A DNA stretch of 51,813 bases from Legionellaceae bacterium (GTDB lineage: Bacteria; Pseudomonadota; Gammaproteobacteria; Legionellales; Legionellaceae): positions 1 through 51,813 of the forward strand of contig JAUYSP010000008.1 in NCBI GenBank assembly GCA_030696305.1. The letters run 5' to 3'. Positions within the stretch are counted from its first letter, which is position 1. The number at the start of each line of letters is the position of its first letter. The notes under the pieces were generated by a model. It was not told the origin of the DNA and did no database searches. It was given only the letters and a program-made list of their open reading frames with translations. Shown here one piece after another: positions 15,398-25,800 of this stretch. The translations under genes were made by a program, and so were the position numbers.

Positions 15398-15611
15398 GGC
15401 TATTTAATGGTACAACCCTGCCCAAATCAGTATAGATGGCTTTTTAGAAAAATGCATTGTTGTTACCTATGACCGATCTAACAACCGACGTAAACTGTAA
15501 AAATTTGCTACGAGCATTCTCTACTGGTACTTTTTAAATCTACTGGTTACATAATGTTGACTTAATGTTTGTAGTTTATACTATTTAAAATATAATTTTG
15601 AGAGCGTGCCT

Positions 15612-16544
15612 ATGTTTCAATCGAAACACAAAAATACCCAGCGAATTACAACTACAATTCAACAAAATAAATTAAATTTAAAACCTCAACCGGAGCATTT
15701 AAAGCAAGATACTAAACAAAAATTCATGGAATGGGAGCATGCTATTGCTACTAATACCATCAATAGATATGGCCATGCTGTCGATGCACTTAAATTATTA
15801 CATCAAAAAAATCGACAAAAGCATTTTATTGAATATCAGCAAGTACGCATTTCATGTTTTCAAGCTATGGCTCAATCACTCGGATTAGAATTTTACTCAG
15901 AGACTCTACTCACTGATGATGAAAAATTATTTAATGAGCATAAGAATAAATCTGTTCTTTTTGAGCCGGTTTTAACTTATTTTGATCTTGAATCGGCTTT
16001 AAAACAGGAGGCATCTGGTTGGGATATAGCACCTCGTCATGGAGTGAATATAACCCAAATTTGCAAGGAGTATTTGGCAACTGTTACTGGAATTATGCCA
16101 ACTACTATGTTGGAGTTATTTGCCTTAGAAGGCTCTAAACCTGAAGAGCAGTCTCCAGAATTTGTTTCAATTCTTGTAAACTGTGCTCGAAAAATAAATG
16201 AAAGTCTTGCTAAAATGAAACAAGTTGAATATAACTACCTTACAGAAAGTCAGCTGGACCAGGTATTAGATAATAATTATTTGGGGTTTGATCACGCCAC
16301 CTTTAAAAAAGCTCAAGAGAATTATTTGGAACAACTGAAAGCAACAGATCAAACACTAGAAAAAAGCTTAACACAACTAAAAACGCTCCTAGATCAGGCA
16401 ATTGCTACGGTTCAAAAAACAGAAAAATGTCTTAATCATCACAAGATAAGCCAGTATGCTGCCCAGTCATCAAGAATGTATAAATCAACTTGTGACGTGC
16501 TAGCTGAAAACAGTGTGGAAAAAGGTCACGTATTTCACGCTTAA
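15612..16544 (+). CDS. Unknown hydrophilic protein with C-terminal coiled coil
   Basis: The 310-residue protein from ATG 15612 (a GTG at 15606 is also in frame) has a basic, Gln-rich N-terminus (MFQSKHKNTQRITTTIQQNK), a helical middle and a coiled coil at about 225-280 (FKKAQENYLEQLKATDQTLE, KSLTQLKTLLDQAIATVQKT). No signal peptide, transmembrane segment or known family is seen. It is monocistronic and convergent, with almost no spacer, to the phosphodiesterase gene. In a Legionellales setting it would be screened as a possible effector; nothing in the sequence proves this. Confidence 0.7.
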   Translation: MFQSKHKNTQRITTTIQQNKLNLKPQPEHLKQDTKQKFMEWEHAIATNTINRYGHAVDALKLLHQKNRQKHFIEYQQVRISCFQAMAQSLGLEFYSETLLTDDEKLFNEHKNKSVLFEPVLTYFDLESALKQEASGWDIAPRHGVNITQICKEYLATVTGIMPTTMLELFALEGSKPEEQSPEFVSILVNCARKINESLAKMKQVEYNYLTESQLDQVLDNNYLGFDHATFKKAQENYLEQLKATDQTLEKSLTQLKTLLDQAIATVQKTEKCLNHHKISQYAAQSSRMYKSTCDVLAENSVEKGHVFHA

Positions 16545-16545
16545 T

Positions 16546-17778
16546 TTACTCATCATAACATATAGCCCTCATGTTTTCTGGCGCGGCTATTTTTTGAGGA
16601 AAAGCGTTATTTCCGGCAAAATAAAATTGTTGCATTTTTGAGGCTGTGACCCGATTTAAACATTGGGTCATGTTTTTTTCTGATTGAGTGCAATACTCTT
16701 CACGATAAGTATAAAGCTTTTTTAAATGCACTGAAGCCTCAGTCGTTTTCTCGAAAAAATATGTAGTATAGTCAATCAGTTGCCATTTGCTGCCTTGTTT
16801 TTCATAGGAATAGCTCCGAATCGCTGGTGCATTTCCATGAGAGGTTGATAACGACGGGGTTAAATATATACCAGCTAATGGTTGTTGTGATGAATTTTGA
16901 ATAATTTTAATTTCATCCATGTGGGTATGACCAGCTAACATACCAATAATAACATCCTGATATGCTTCAACTAACTTTAAAAAAATTTGGTTTATTTCAG
17001 GTTTCCAATAAAACTTATTATCGTCCACCCCTTTTCCAGGAGGAATATGCATGATTAATAATATGGATTCTTTATTAATCTTTCCGAGTTGTAACTGAGT
17101 TTTTAACCATTCTAGTTCATTATTCGCACCTTCCGAGTGTACATTATTAGCAAAAATTACAGAATTTAATGAAATCAAACGTAAGCCTGGTTCAAGATAA
17201 GCTGAATAATACCCTTGTCTAGTATTTTGCGAAATCATACATGGTAGCTCAGTCAGAGATTGTTGGCAGGCCTTTCCGATCGAGATAAAGTCATTACGCC
17301 ATTGTCCCGTAGCAAACGCTGCGCTAAGCGGTGTTTTATGAACCCCGTCTGTATCAATTATAGAAAATGCACCATAATTTTTTTGAAATGAATCATTATT
17401 ACCAAATGTGTACAATAGTGACGTCCCAGGGAATAATTCAGCGAATGTCCTAAAAAAATCCGTTTCGGTGTCCCAAACAGAATGATTAACCAATCGAACA
17501 TGGCCTACCATATCACCAAGGTATAAAATAAAATTTGGTTTTGGAATCATCCCTTTTTTTATATTGTCAGCGATGCTTGCCATTAAAAGTTGCAATGAAG
17601 ATTTATCCAAATCATTCCATACTGAAACACGAGAAGGTTTGAAATTCATCACATGCGGAATCCCTCGCGCTAAGTGAGCATCAGATACTACCAAAAAATG
17701 ACGCTCTTGTGCTTGAGTAGTTTGTGAGAAAATGATAGATATTAAAACACCTACGCGTATGAACTTTTTTAGCAACAT
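16546..17778 (-). CDS. Exported sphingomyelinase-like metallophosphoesterase
   Basis: The protein has a calcineurin-like phosphoesterase fold with the metal-binding blocks in order: VVSDAHL, LYLGDMVGH, TFGNNDS, LLIMHIPPGKG and GMLAGHTHMDE. The layout and the Cys-containing C-terminal region resemble acid-sphingomyelinase-like phosphodiesterases (SMPDL type) more than bacterial YfcE or CpdA proteins. The N-terminus KKFIRVGVLISIIFSQTTQA is a signal peptide. The ATG at 17778 is chosen because AGGAG lies 4 nt upstream; an ATG 27 nt further upstream lacks this. Likely substrates are phosphodiesters such as sphingomyelin or nucleotides, acting outside the cytoplasm; which one cannot be decided. Confidence 0.85.
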   Translation of the reverse strand: MLLKKFIRVGVLISIIFSQTTQAQERHFLVVSDAHLARGIPHVMNFKPSRVSVWNDLDKSSLQLLMASIADNIKKGMIPKPNFILYLGDMVGHVRLVNHSVWDTETDFFRTFAELFPGTSLLYTFGNNDSFQKNYGAFSIIDTDGVHKTPLSAAFATGQWRNDFISIGKACQQSLTELPCMISQNTRQGYYSAYLEPGLRLISLNSVIFANNVHSEGANNELEWLKTQLQLGKINKESILLIMHIPPGKGVDDNKFYWKPEINQIFLKLVEAYQDVIIGMLAGHTHMDEIKIIQNSSQQPLAGIYLTPSLSTSHGNAPAIRSYSYEKQGSKWQLIDYTTYFFEKTTEASVHLKKLYTYREEYCTQSEKNMTQCLNRVTASKMQQFYFAGNNAFPQKIAAPENMRAICYDE

Positions 17779-17880
17779 ATTACTCCTAAACGTATCTTTA
17801 GTCATATAAATACTATCATGTACGAACCATCTCTATGCTAGGAGTTTGATTAAATTTAAGAATAGTGCCTACTTAAATTT

Positions 17881-17914
17881 AATATCCGTCATTACAAACG
17901 CAATAACGGATATT
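17881..17914. terminator. Inverted repeat, possible terminator of the 17940-18662 gene
   Basis: AATATCCGT (17881-17889) and ACGGATATT (17906-17914) form a 9-bp stem with a 16-nt loop just downstream of the minus-strand gene ending at 17940. It lacks a clean U-tract, so it is only a weak terminator candidate. Confidence 0.4.
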
Positions 17915-17939
17915 TGCTGCTATTAAAATATGTCACCGA

Positions 17940-18662
17940 TCATTTTGGCTTGTTGTTATCTTGTGAGTTTTCTTCATTACCCGCTAATAACCCTTTGTCC
18001 TCACCCGGTTTAACATCTTTACCAGTTAAACTACTACCCCAGTTCCGCAAAAAACTGAATCTTTCTGACACAGGAGGTGTTTTTTGTGCTTCTTTAATTT
18101 TAGCGATTAAGTCGCCCTTATTTTTAAGGTCTGAATCCTCCAACCGCTGTATAACGTCTTTAATTTCATCGGAGTTAAGTTCTAACTTTTTATAGTCTGC
18201 TTTAGCTAAATTAATATTCTTAAATTTATTCACATTATAATTTTGAACAACTTGCTTTAATTCAGCAATTTCACGACTATTAAAATTCGCCAAAACGCGA
18301 GCAGGTTTGGATGTAACAGGTGTCCTATGTTTATCAAAACTACCTAGTTCATAACTCCCTACCCTATTAACTTCAGGCTCAGCCCTTACATCATGAGTCG
18401 GTGATTCTCGATCTTTTTCAGAGCCCGATTCTTCATCAGTCATGTCGCCTAATCCTAATAAATCAGCCTCTTGATGCTTTGATGTATGAATTTTAGTATT
18501 ATCTTCATTATAGGACTTACTGGGCTCTGATGGCTCCAGATTTTCAGGAATACCTTCGCCTTGTTCTTCGGTCCAAGCAGCTGGATCGTCATCGTTGCTT
18601 ATCACTTCTTGATATTTTTTAGTATTTCCAAATACTGTTTTAGATTTTTTATCATCTGTCAT
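17940..18662 (-). CDS. Unknown acidic hydrophilic protein
   Basis: The 240-residue protein is very rich in Asp, Glu, Lys, Ser and Asn and looks disordered in its first half (NDDDPAAWTEEQGEGIPENL). A helical segment at about 125-195 includes REIAELKQVVQNYNVNKFKN. There is no signal peptide or membrane segment. The RBS GGAG is 6 nt before the ATG. Its low-complexity, highly charged make-up and its place beside an exported phosphodiesterase are compatible with a secreted substrate, but the family is not recognised. Confidence 0.7.
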   Translation of the reverse strand: MTDDKKSKTVFGNTKKYQEVISNDDDPAAWTEEQGEGIPENLEPSEPSKSYNEDNTKIHTSKHQEADLLGLGDMTDEESGSEKDRESPTHDVRAEPEVNRVGSYELGSFDKHRTPVTSKPARVLANFNSREIAELKQVVQNYNVNKFKNINLAKADYKKLELNSDEIKDVIQRLEDSDLKNKGDLIAKIKEAQKTPPVSERFSFLRNWGSSLTGKDVKPGEDKGLLAGNEENSQDNNKPK

Positions 18663-18817
18663 GATTTTCTCCTTAACGTAACTGGGCTTTACAAACCAAC
18701 CTACATTAAGTATAGATTATAAATCAAAAAAACATCAATTAGAATAAAATTAAAGCGATTGCAATGCGTGTAGTATCTCCCCGGTAAGTCATCCGAACAA
18801 TGAGTTTTTGCTTATTT

Positions 18818-20188
18818 TTAACTTCGACGCCGCCATGTAGTGCCAGTGGAGGTATCTTCAAGTTCAATGCCTTGCGCTAATAATTCATTTCTTATTTCAT
18901 CAGCACGCTTCCAATTACGTTCCAAACGTGCTTTTTCTCTCTCGCTAATCAATGCAACGATCTGATCAGGGTTGTCTTGTTGGATGGTTAATCCTGCTTG
19001 TAAAAATACGGCGGGCGTTTCTTGTAATAAACCTAATACGCCAGCAAGTTGCTTTAATGTTGCAGCTAATGAAGGGGATTTTGTCTTATTGACTTCATGG
19101 CTCAATTGAAATAAAACAGATAATGCTATAGGTGTATTGATATCGTCATTCATCGCACTATTAAAACGTTCAACCCAGATTGGATCCTGAGTTGAGTCGT
19201 CATCGATGTCTATATCTTTTATTGATTGATAAAGACGCATCAATGCTTTGCCTGCATTCAATAAATTATCATCGGTATAATTTAATGAGCTACGGTAATG
19301 ATTGCTTAATAAAAAATAACGCACTACTTCCGGATGATACATTTTTAGAACATCCTCAATAGTGTAAAAATTGCCTAAAGATTTAGACATTTTTTCACCA
19401 TTGACTTGCAGCATACCAACATGCAGCCAATAATTTGCAAACGGCTTACACGTTGCACCCTCACTTTGGGCAATTTCATTTTCATGATGAGGAAATTGTA
19501 GATCCAAACCACCCCCATGAATATCAAATTGCTCACCTAGTTGACTGATTGCCATAGCAGAACATTCAATATGCCAGCCGGGGCGCCCTTCTCCCCATGG
19601 TGAAGGCCAAGATGGCTCATTTGGTTTAGCCATTTTCCATAATACGAAATCTAAAGGAGAACGCTTTTCTTTAACAACTTCAACACGTGCTCCAGCAAGC
19701 AACCCATCTAAATCTTTGTGTGATAATTTACCATACTCTTTAAACTGCGACACTTGAAAATATACGTCACCATTTTCACCAATATAAGCATGACCAGATT
19801 CGATCAAACGTTCGATCAAATGAATAATACTATCTAAATGCTCGGTTGCACGCGGTTCAACATCCGGGGGGGAAATCATCAGCGCACGTTCATCAACATG
19901 CATTTCATTGATATACTGTGCGGTCAACTCATCGATGGGTATACCTCGTTCATTCGCCCGCGCAATGATTTTATCTTCAATATCCGTGATATTGCGTACG
20001 TATTTAACATCATAACCGCTGTAACGCAAAAAGCGCACGATCACATCAAAACAAACCATTGAACGTGCATGACCTAAATGGCACACATCATAAACTGTTA
20101 TCCCACAAACATACATGCCTATTCGTCCGGGGACCATCGGCGTGAATGATTCTTTTGTTCTCGTGATTGAATTGAACAAAGTTAGCAT
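18818..20188 (-). CDS. cysS: Cysteinyl-tRNA synthetase
   Basis: This class I synthetase charges tRNA-Cys. It shows the zinc ligand C28 in [20 protein letters not shown] with the HxGH motif (HLGH, 37-40), the zinc-site region GWHIECSAM, and the KMSKS loop [10 protein letters not shown]. The anticodon-binding C-terminus ends [13 protein letters not shown]. The length of 456 residues is normal. It is the last gene of the truA-glnS-cysS operon, 19 bp after glnS. Confidence 0.97.
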   Translation of the reverse strand: MLTLFNSITRTKESFTPMVPGRIGMYVCGITVYDVCHLGHARSMVCFDVIVRFLRYSGYDVKYVRNITDIEDKIIARANERGIPIDELTAQYINEMHVDERALMISPPDVEPRATEHLDSIIHLIERLIESGHAYIGENGDVYFQVSQFKEYGKLSHKDLDGLLAGARVEVVKEKRSPLDFVLWKMAKPNEPSWPSPWGEGRPGWHIECSAMAISQLGEQFDIHGGGLDLQFPHHENEIAQSEGATCKPFANYWLHVGMLQVNGEKMSKSLGNFYTIEDVLKMYHPEVVRYFLLSNHYRSSLNYTDDNLLNAGKALMRLYQSIKDIDIDDDSTQDPIWVERFNSAMNDDINTPIALSVLFQLSHEVNKTKSPSLAATLKQLAGVLGLLQETPAVFLQAGLTIQQDNPDQIVALISEREKARLERNWKRADEIRNELLAQGIELEDTSTGTTWRRRS

Positions 20189-20207
20189 GTTTCGTTTACC
20201 TCAAATC

Positions 20208-21881
20208 TTAAGATCCTTTCCAGGTATCTCTCAAATCAACAACACGATGAAAAGCTTCCACCTGCCCATTTTCCGCCACTTGATTAACACAGTAATAACC
20301 TAATCGTTCAAATTGAAACACTTCTTGCAACGGTTGTGTAGCCATAGAAGGTTCACATAATGCATGCTGAACTTGCAATGAGTCATCGTTTATAAATTGG
20401 AGAAAATTCTCTTCACGGCCAGGATTAGCATCATGGAATAATCGATCAAATTGATAAATAGTCACCGGGTAAGCGTGTTTTGCTGAAACCCAATGAATGA
20501 CCCCTTTTACTTTTCTATCTTCCGGATTTTTACCTAATGTATCAGCATCATAGGTGCAACGTAGCTCGATAACCTGCCCTGCTTCATCGCGAATCACATC
20601 CGTACAACGGATGACATAAGCATGGCGTAAGCGCACTTCACTACCAGGTGATAATCTAAAGTATTTTTTAGGTGGATCTTCCATAAAATCACTACGCTCG
20701 ATATACAGTTCCTTTGCAAAGGGCAGGATACGACTTTCTGAAGCAGGATCTTGGGGATAAAATGGTGCAGATAAGGATTCAACTTCATTATCCGGGTAAT
20801 TTTCAATCACAATTTTTAATGGATCAAGTACAGATAAAACACGTTTGCACGTTTTATTTAACTCATCCCGAACACAAGCTTCTAATATCGAAATATCAAT
20901 GACTGAATCACTTCGCGACATGCCAATTATTTCACAAAACTGACGTATTGCCGCTGGTGGATAGCCGCGTTTTCGCATACCACGTATCGTCGGTAATCGT
21001 GGGTCATCCCATCCGGTGACAATGTTTTTTTCAACTAGTGTGCGTAATTTACGTTTACTCGTCACTGTATGAGACAAGTTTAAACGAGCAAATTCAGTTT
21101 GCTCTGGCTTTGCAGGAACAGGTAAGTGTTGAATAAACCAATCATATAAAGGTCGATGATCTTGAAATTCAAGCGTACATAGCGAATGGGTAATATGTTC
21201 TAAAGCGTCAGATATAGGATGGGCATAATCGTACATGGGATAAATACACCAGCTATCACCTGTACGTTGATGTGCTACATGACGAATTCGATACAATACC
21301 GGATCACGCATGTTAATATTACCGGATTGCATATCAATCCGTGCACGTAATACATGAGATCCGTCTGGAAATTCGCCTGCTTTCATCCGAGTAAATAAAT
21401 CTAAATTCTCAGCAATGGATCGATTTCGATGTGGGCTTTCACGGCCTGGTTCTTGCAATGTACCGCGATATGCCCGAATTTCTTCCATCGTTAAACTATC
21501 AACATAAGCCAAACCCTGTTCGATTAAATTCACCGCAAAATCATACAATTGTTGATAATAATCAGAGGAGTAGGTTTCAGCACACCAATCAAATCCTAGC
21601 CAACGAACATCATCAATGATGGCATGAACGTATTCATCTTCTTCCTTTAAAGGATTTGTATCGTCAAAACGTAAAAAACAACGCCCTGAATATTCAGTAG
21701 CTAATCCGAAATTAAGACAAATAGATTTCGCATGACCAATGTGCAAATAGCCATTTGGTTCGGGAGGGAAGCGTGTTACAATTCCACTATATTTACCACT
21801 GCTCAAATCTTGGGTAATAAGCTGTTGAATAAAATGTAAAGGCTTGGCATTCTCTGTTACTGTTTTACTACGCTCATTCAT
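20208..21881 (-). CDS. glnS: Glutaminyl-tRNA synthetase
   Basis: This class I synthetase of the glutamyl/glutaminyl family has the HIGH motif in RFPPEPNGYLHIGHAKSICL, the GlnRS-specific FDDTNPLKE and the KMSKS-equivalent TVTSKRKLRTL. The C-terminal beta-barrel anticodon domain follows. The ATG at 21881 is preferred over an in-frame TTG at 21902 that would overlap truA. Length from there is about 557 residues, as expected. It sits between truA and cysS on the same strand with short gaps, so co-transcription is likely. Confidence 0.97.
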   Translation of the reverse strand: MNERSKTVTENAKPLHFIQQLITQDLSSGKYSGIVTRFPPEPNGYLHIGHAKSICLNFGLATEYSGRCFLRFDDTNPLKEEDEYVHAIIDDVRWLGFDWCAETYSSDYYQQLYDFAVNLIEQGLAYVDSLTMEEIRAYRGTLQEPGRESPHRNRSIAENLDLFTRMKAGEFPDGSHVLRARIDMQSGNINMRDPVLYRIRHVAHQRTGDSWCIYPMYDYAHPISDALEHITHSLCTLEFQDHRPLYDWFIQHLPVPAKPEQTEFARLNLSHTVTSKRKLRTLVEKNIVTGWDDPRLPTIRGMRKRGYPPAAIRQFCEIIGMSRSDSVIDISILEACVRDELNKTCKRVLSVLDPLKIVIENYPDNEVESLSAPFYPQDPASESRILPFAKELYIERSDFMEDPPKKYFRLSPGSEVRLRHAYVIRCTDVIRDEAGQVIELRCTYDADTLGKNPEDRKVKGVIHWVSAKHAYPVTIYQFDRLFHDANPGREENFLQFINDDSLQVQHALCEPSMATQPLQEVFQFERLGYYCVNQVAENGQVEAFHRVVDLRDTWKGS

Positions 21882-21894
21882 AAAATTTATATCT

Positions 21895-22677
21895 CTAATC
21901 AATAAATAACGGGCCAGAAATACTTTCTATCATATCAAACTCAGGCGGATAGGTCACACCAACAAGATAGAGTCCATAAGGTGGTGCCGTTTCAGCACCT
22001 AATTTTCGATCTTTGGCTGCTAGCACATCCTTTACCCAAGCGATGGGTTTTCGGCCGGCACCAACTGTCATCAGTACACCTGCAACATTTCTTACCATAT
22101 GATGTAAAAAAGCATTGGCACAAATGTCCATAATAATTAAATCATTTTTTCGTTTTACGCTAACTTGAGTAATGCGACGCATCGGCGTTTTTGACTGACA
22201 TTCTACAGAACGAAATGAGGTGAAATCATGTTCGCCGACAAGGTGCTGCGCTGCTTCATGCATCGCTTTATAATCCAATTGACGATACTGCCATGTGACA
22301 TTCGAACGCAATAAAGCGGGCCGAACTGGCGTATTGTGAATCACATAGCGATAACGCCGAGCGGTCGCCGAGTAACGAGCATGAAATGTATCCGGAATCT
22401 CTTTACCCATACGGACACAGACATCCTTTGGTAAAAATGAATTAACCCCATAGATCCAGGCGCGAATTGCTCGTTCTTTATTTGAATCAAAATGAACAAC
22501 TTGGTGGGTGGCGTGGACGCCGGTGTCTGTCCTTCCTGCACACACGACTGTTACTTCTTCATCAGCCACTTGACTTAACGCAGATTCTAACGTCCCTTGA
22601 ACGGTCCGTAATCCTGATTGCGCTTGCCAGCCATGATATTGGCTACCATCGTATTCAATTATCAAGGCAATACGCAT
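21895..22677 (-). CDS. truA: tRNA pseudouridine(38-40) synthase
   Basis: This enzyme forms pseudouridine at positions 38-40 of the tRNA anticodon stem. The catalytic Asp is in VVCAGRTDTGVHATHQVVHF; the N-terminal IEYDGSQYHGWQAQ and the C-terminal FLHHMVRNVAGVLMTVGAGR are family landmarks. The 260-residue length is normal. It heads the truA-glnS-cysS operon and diverges from the large ankyrin gene across 134 bp. Confidence 0.97.
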   Translation of the reverse strand: MRIALIIEYDGSQYHGWQAQSGLRTVQGTLESALSQVADEEVTVVCAGRTDTGVHATHQVVHFDSNKERAIRAWIYGVNSFLPKDVCVRMGKEIPDTFHARYSATARRYRYVIHNTPVRPALLRSNVTWQYRQLDYKAMHEAAQHLVGEHDFTSFRSVECQSKTPMRRITQVSVKRKNDLIIMDICANAFLHHMVRNVAGVLMTVGAGRKPIAWVKDVLAAKDRKLGAETAPPYGLYLVGVTYPPEFDMIESISGPLFID

Positions 22678-22746
22678 GTATAATTCCAGAGAAAAAGGCC
22701 AATGTATAACATATGATACCGTGTTGTCTATACTGGCTCAATCAGC

Positions 22747-22776
22747 TTGAACAAAATACCTTGTTTGCGCTATAAT
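22747..22776 (+). promoter_or_regulatory. Sigma-70-type promoter of the large ankyrin gene
   Basis: TTGAAC (22747-22752) and TATAAT (22771-22776) are separated by 18 bp and lie 35 bp before the ATG at 22812. This is the clearest consensus promoter noticed in the window. Confidence 0.7.
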
Positions 22777-22811
22777 TGGTCGAAATGTTTTTTTTATATA
22801 TGTGAGCACCA

Positions 22812-25800
22812 ATGCCAAAAATCTGGGACATGATACCTACGGAACCAAAACGAGATGCAAAGCAAGTTAAATTCTGGGACTACTATATCTACGAACGCGG
22901 GTTGTTCGAACCCTTCGATAAACCAATTCAAAACGCGATTTCAGCCACGTTAGAAGCTTTTCGCTGTAATGACTATAAAAGTGCTCATGTAAAAAGGTTG
23001 GAAGGAGTCCCTGTTAGTAGCATGCGACTTAATGATGAGGATCGTCTGATTTTTGATACTATAGAAATTAGGGGTCTAAAATTAGCGTTCATTCACGGTG
23101 TTATTTTAAAACATCGCTATCTAGATCATCCATTACTGAATATACAAAGCATTTATCAAAAGAATGATGAATGCCAAACTGATCTTGAAGCATTACCTAC
23201 TTTGCCAATCAAATCACCAGAAATTATAAACGAAATAGAGCCCAGTTATTTTTCTGTAGAAACGCTAGATAATGATCGATTCATTGATTTAACCCCCGAA
23301 CAATACAACGCCATTCAGCAAGATTTTCCACTTTTTATCAGCGGTGGTGCAGGCTCAGGAAAAACGCTAACTTTAATTAAAAAATTACAAAAAATAATAG
23401 CCACTCATTCAACAGACGCGATTTTTCGAATCGAATGTATCACTGAATCAGAAAAACTAGTATTTGATCTCGAAGAAAAATGGTCGAAATCAAAGCATAA
23501 TACACCACATCAAATTCTATTTCTTACTTACTCACAATGGATAAGCAGATATGCCAAGCAGCAGAAACTAACTGTAGAAGATGATGATTCAACAAAGCCC
23601 GAACTAGTTGGAGATGACGATCTAAATACATGGTATGCGAATTATATTGATGCTCAAAATAAACGTATGAAAGCAGCAAAGAAACATAGCTTGTCCTCAT
23701 TTCGATCTAAATCTCAAACCTCAGTGCCAGCTTTTCCCTTGACAAAAAGTGAAAAGCATCAAAAAGCAGTCAAACAAACATTCAAAATGTTTGCCGGGGT
23801 ATCGCCCGAAGACGTTCCCGATCGAAATTTCTTATTTCCTATCGAACTTAAATCACTGCTGATTGAAGCATATAACGCTTATTTGCAACATTTAGGAAAA
23901 ACCAAATTACATCCTGCTTTTTTTGAAGTTCCAACAAGCAGCGCGGAAAATCGTGCAGATTTTACTTTATTAGACGAAGCCCAAAACTTCAATTTTCAGC
24001 AAATTAAAAATGTCTTTCACCAGACAAAACCAATGATAAACCCAACCAATGGCACTCTCTTTAGAGCTATTTCAATTAACTATGATAGTCATCAAAATTT
24101 AAATACCCATTATTCTGATCGAGACAGAATTATTCAGTATATCGAGCGTGAACTTCAACAACCGCTTCATCACATTCGGCTTAAAGGGAGTCATCGCTCT
24201 CCGCTTGAAATTCGGTTGTGGGCTGATCTGTTGTATGCTCTAAAATATTTTTTTACTTGCGGTAAAGGTGATGAGCACGAAGATACCTCGCAAACAGAGG
24301 AATTACAAACAACAACAGAAGAAATGGATAAAAAATGCACTAACCGTCATATTGACTGGCCTGATGACCCTATTAATCCTGAGGATTTTCATTTCAAATC
24401 TGGACGTTGGTTAGTTATTACCCATGCCTGCTTTTTAGATGAAGCCATCGCATTTTATGGAAATGCATTAACATTCGATCAAGTCATTGGATTGGAATCC
24501 GAATATGTTTGTCTTCATCGTCCATTTGATCACCCAGAATTTAGAGAGATGAGCAATCTATTACCCGAAGGAAAAATAACAGGCGCTCGACCGGTGCATG
24601 AAGCAAAAAGAAATAAGGGTGATAATCAATTTAATATCATTATAAATTCGCTCATTTCAGGGACGTTACGCACTAAATCTTTTTTATTAATCAATCAAAA
24701 TAAAAAAAATAAAGAATTACGACGTTTAATAAGCCAGGTAGGAATAAATGCGCCGTCTGAAATATCCATCTCACTAAATCATTCAAATTTAGATAAAACT
24801 GCACTCGATAATAAAATTAGAGGTTTTATTTTAACACGTAATGAACAGCAAGCAATCTTAGAATTTAAAAATGCAAAATATGAAGAACGATTTCAAGTTA
24901 GCTATGATGAACTGAAGTCGGGGCTATTGCAGCATGAGTTACCTAATCTACCTACTGACAATTCGATTAAGACAACCACGCCTACTCCCCTCAAAATAAA
25001 CAATACAGAAGATACACGTAAAAAAGCCTTAAAACTATACAATGAATTTACGGAAAAAAACTTAAACAAGTTACTAAACTCAGAAAATATTTGTCATATT
25101 TTAAGTTTTAAAATTACCAAAAAAGCTATAAAAATAGACTATTCCTTATTGGAGCATATTTTTAAAGACCAAACAAAAACTACGATATTTTGTAGCTGGT
25201 TAAAGCTCAAATCACAACAACACCTATTACCCTTAATCGTTAATAGCGAACATATTTTTCCTGTACATACTGCTGCAAAAGAAAATTGTGTGAGTTTTAT
25301 TGAAATGGTAGTTCAAGCCCGGCTATCTGTAGATGAAATGAATACGAAAGGTGTCACTCCTTTTTATCTAGCAATTAAAGAAGGGCATACCGAGACGGTT
25401 AAAATGTTACAACCTCATGTAAACATTGATCGGATGATGGGCACCACCTCACCTCTACTTATTGCAGTAGAAACTAAAAAGTTCTTCATGGTATGCTTTT
25501 TAATTAAGCATAAAATTCCCAATACATTGAATATGGTAAACCAACACGGGGAAACAGCACTCATACTGGCTACGAAGCTAAATCATCGTGACATCGTTAA
25601 AATATTACTTGAAGCGGGAGCCGATAAAAGCATTACAACCCCCTCGGGAGATAGTGCATACATAATAGCCACTCAGCAGAATTTTCAGGATATTCTTACG
25701 CTAATGACACCCGTGGTTGTAAAAACTGGACATTCGCCCATTTCGGTGGATACTTCGATGTCTCCTCCATTACCAATTATCCGCAGAAAAATATATCGAA

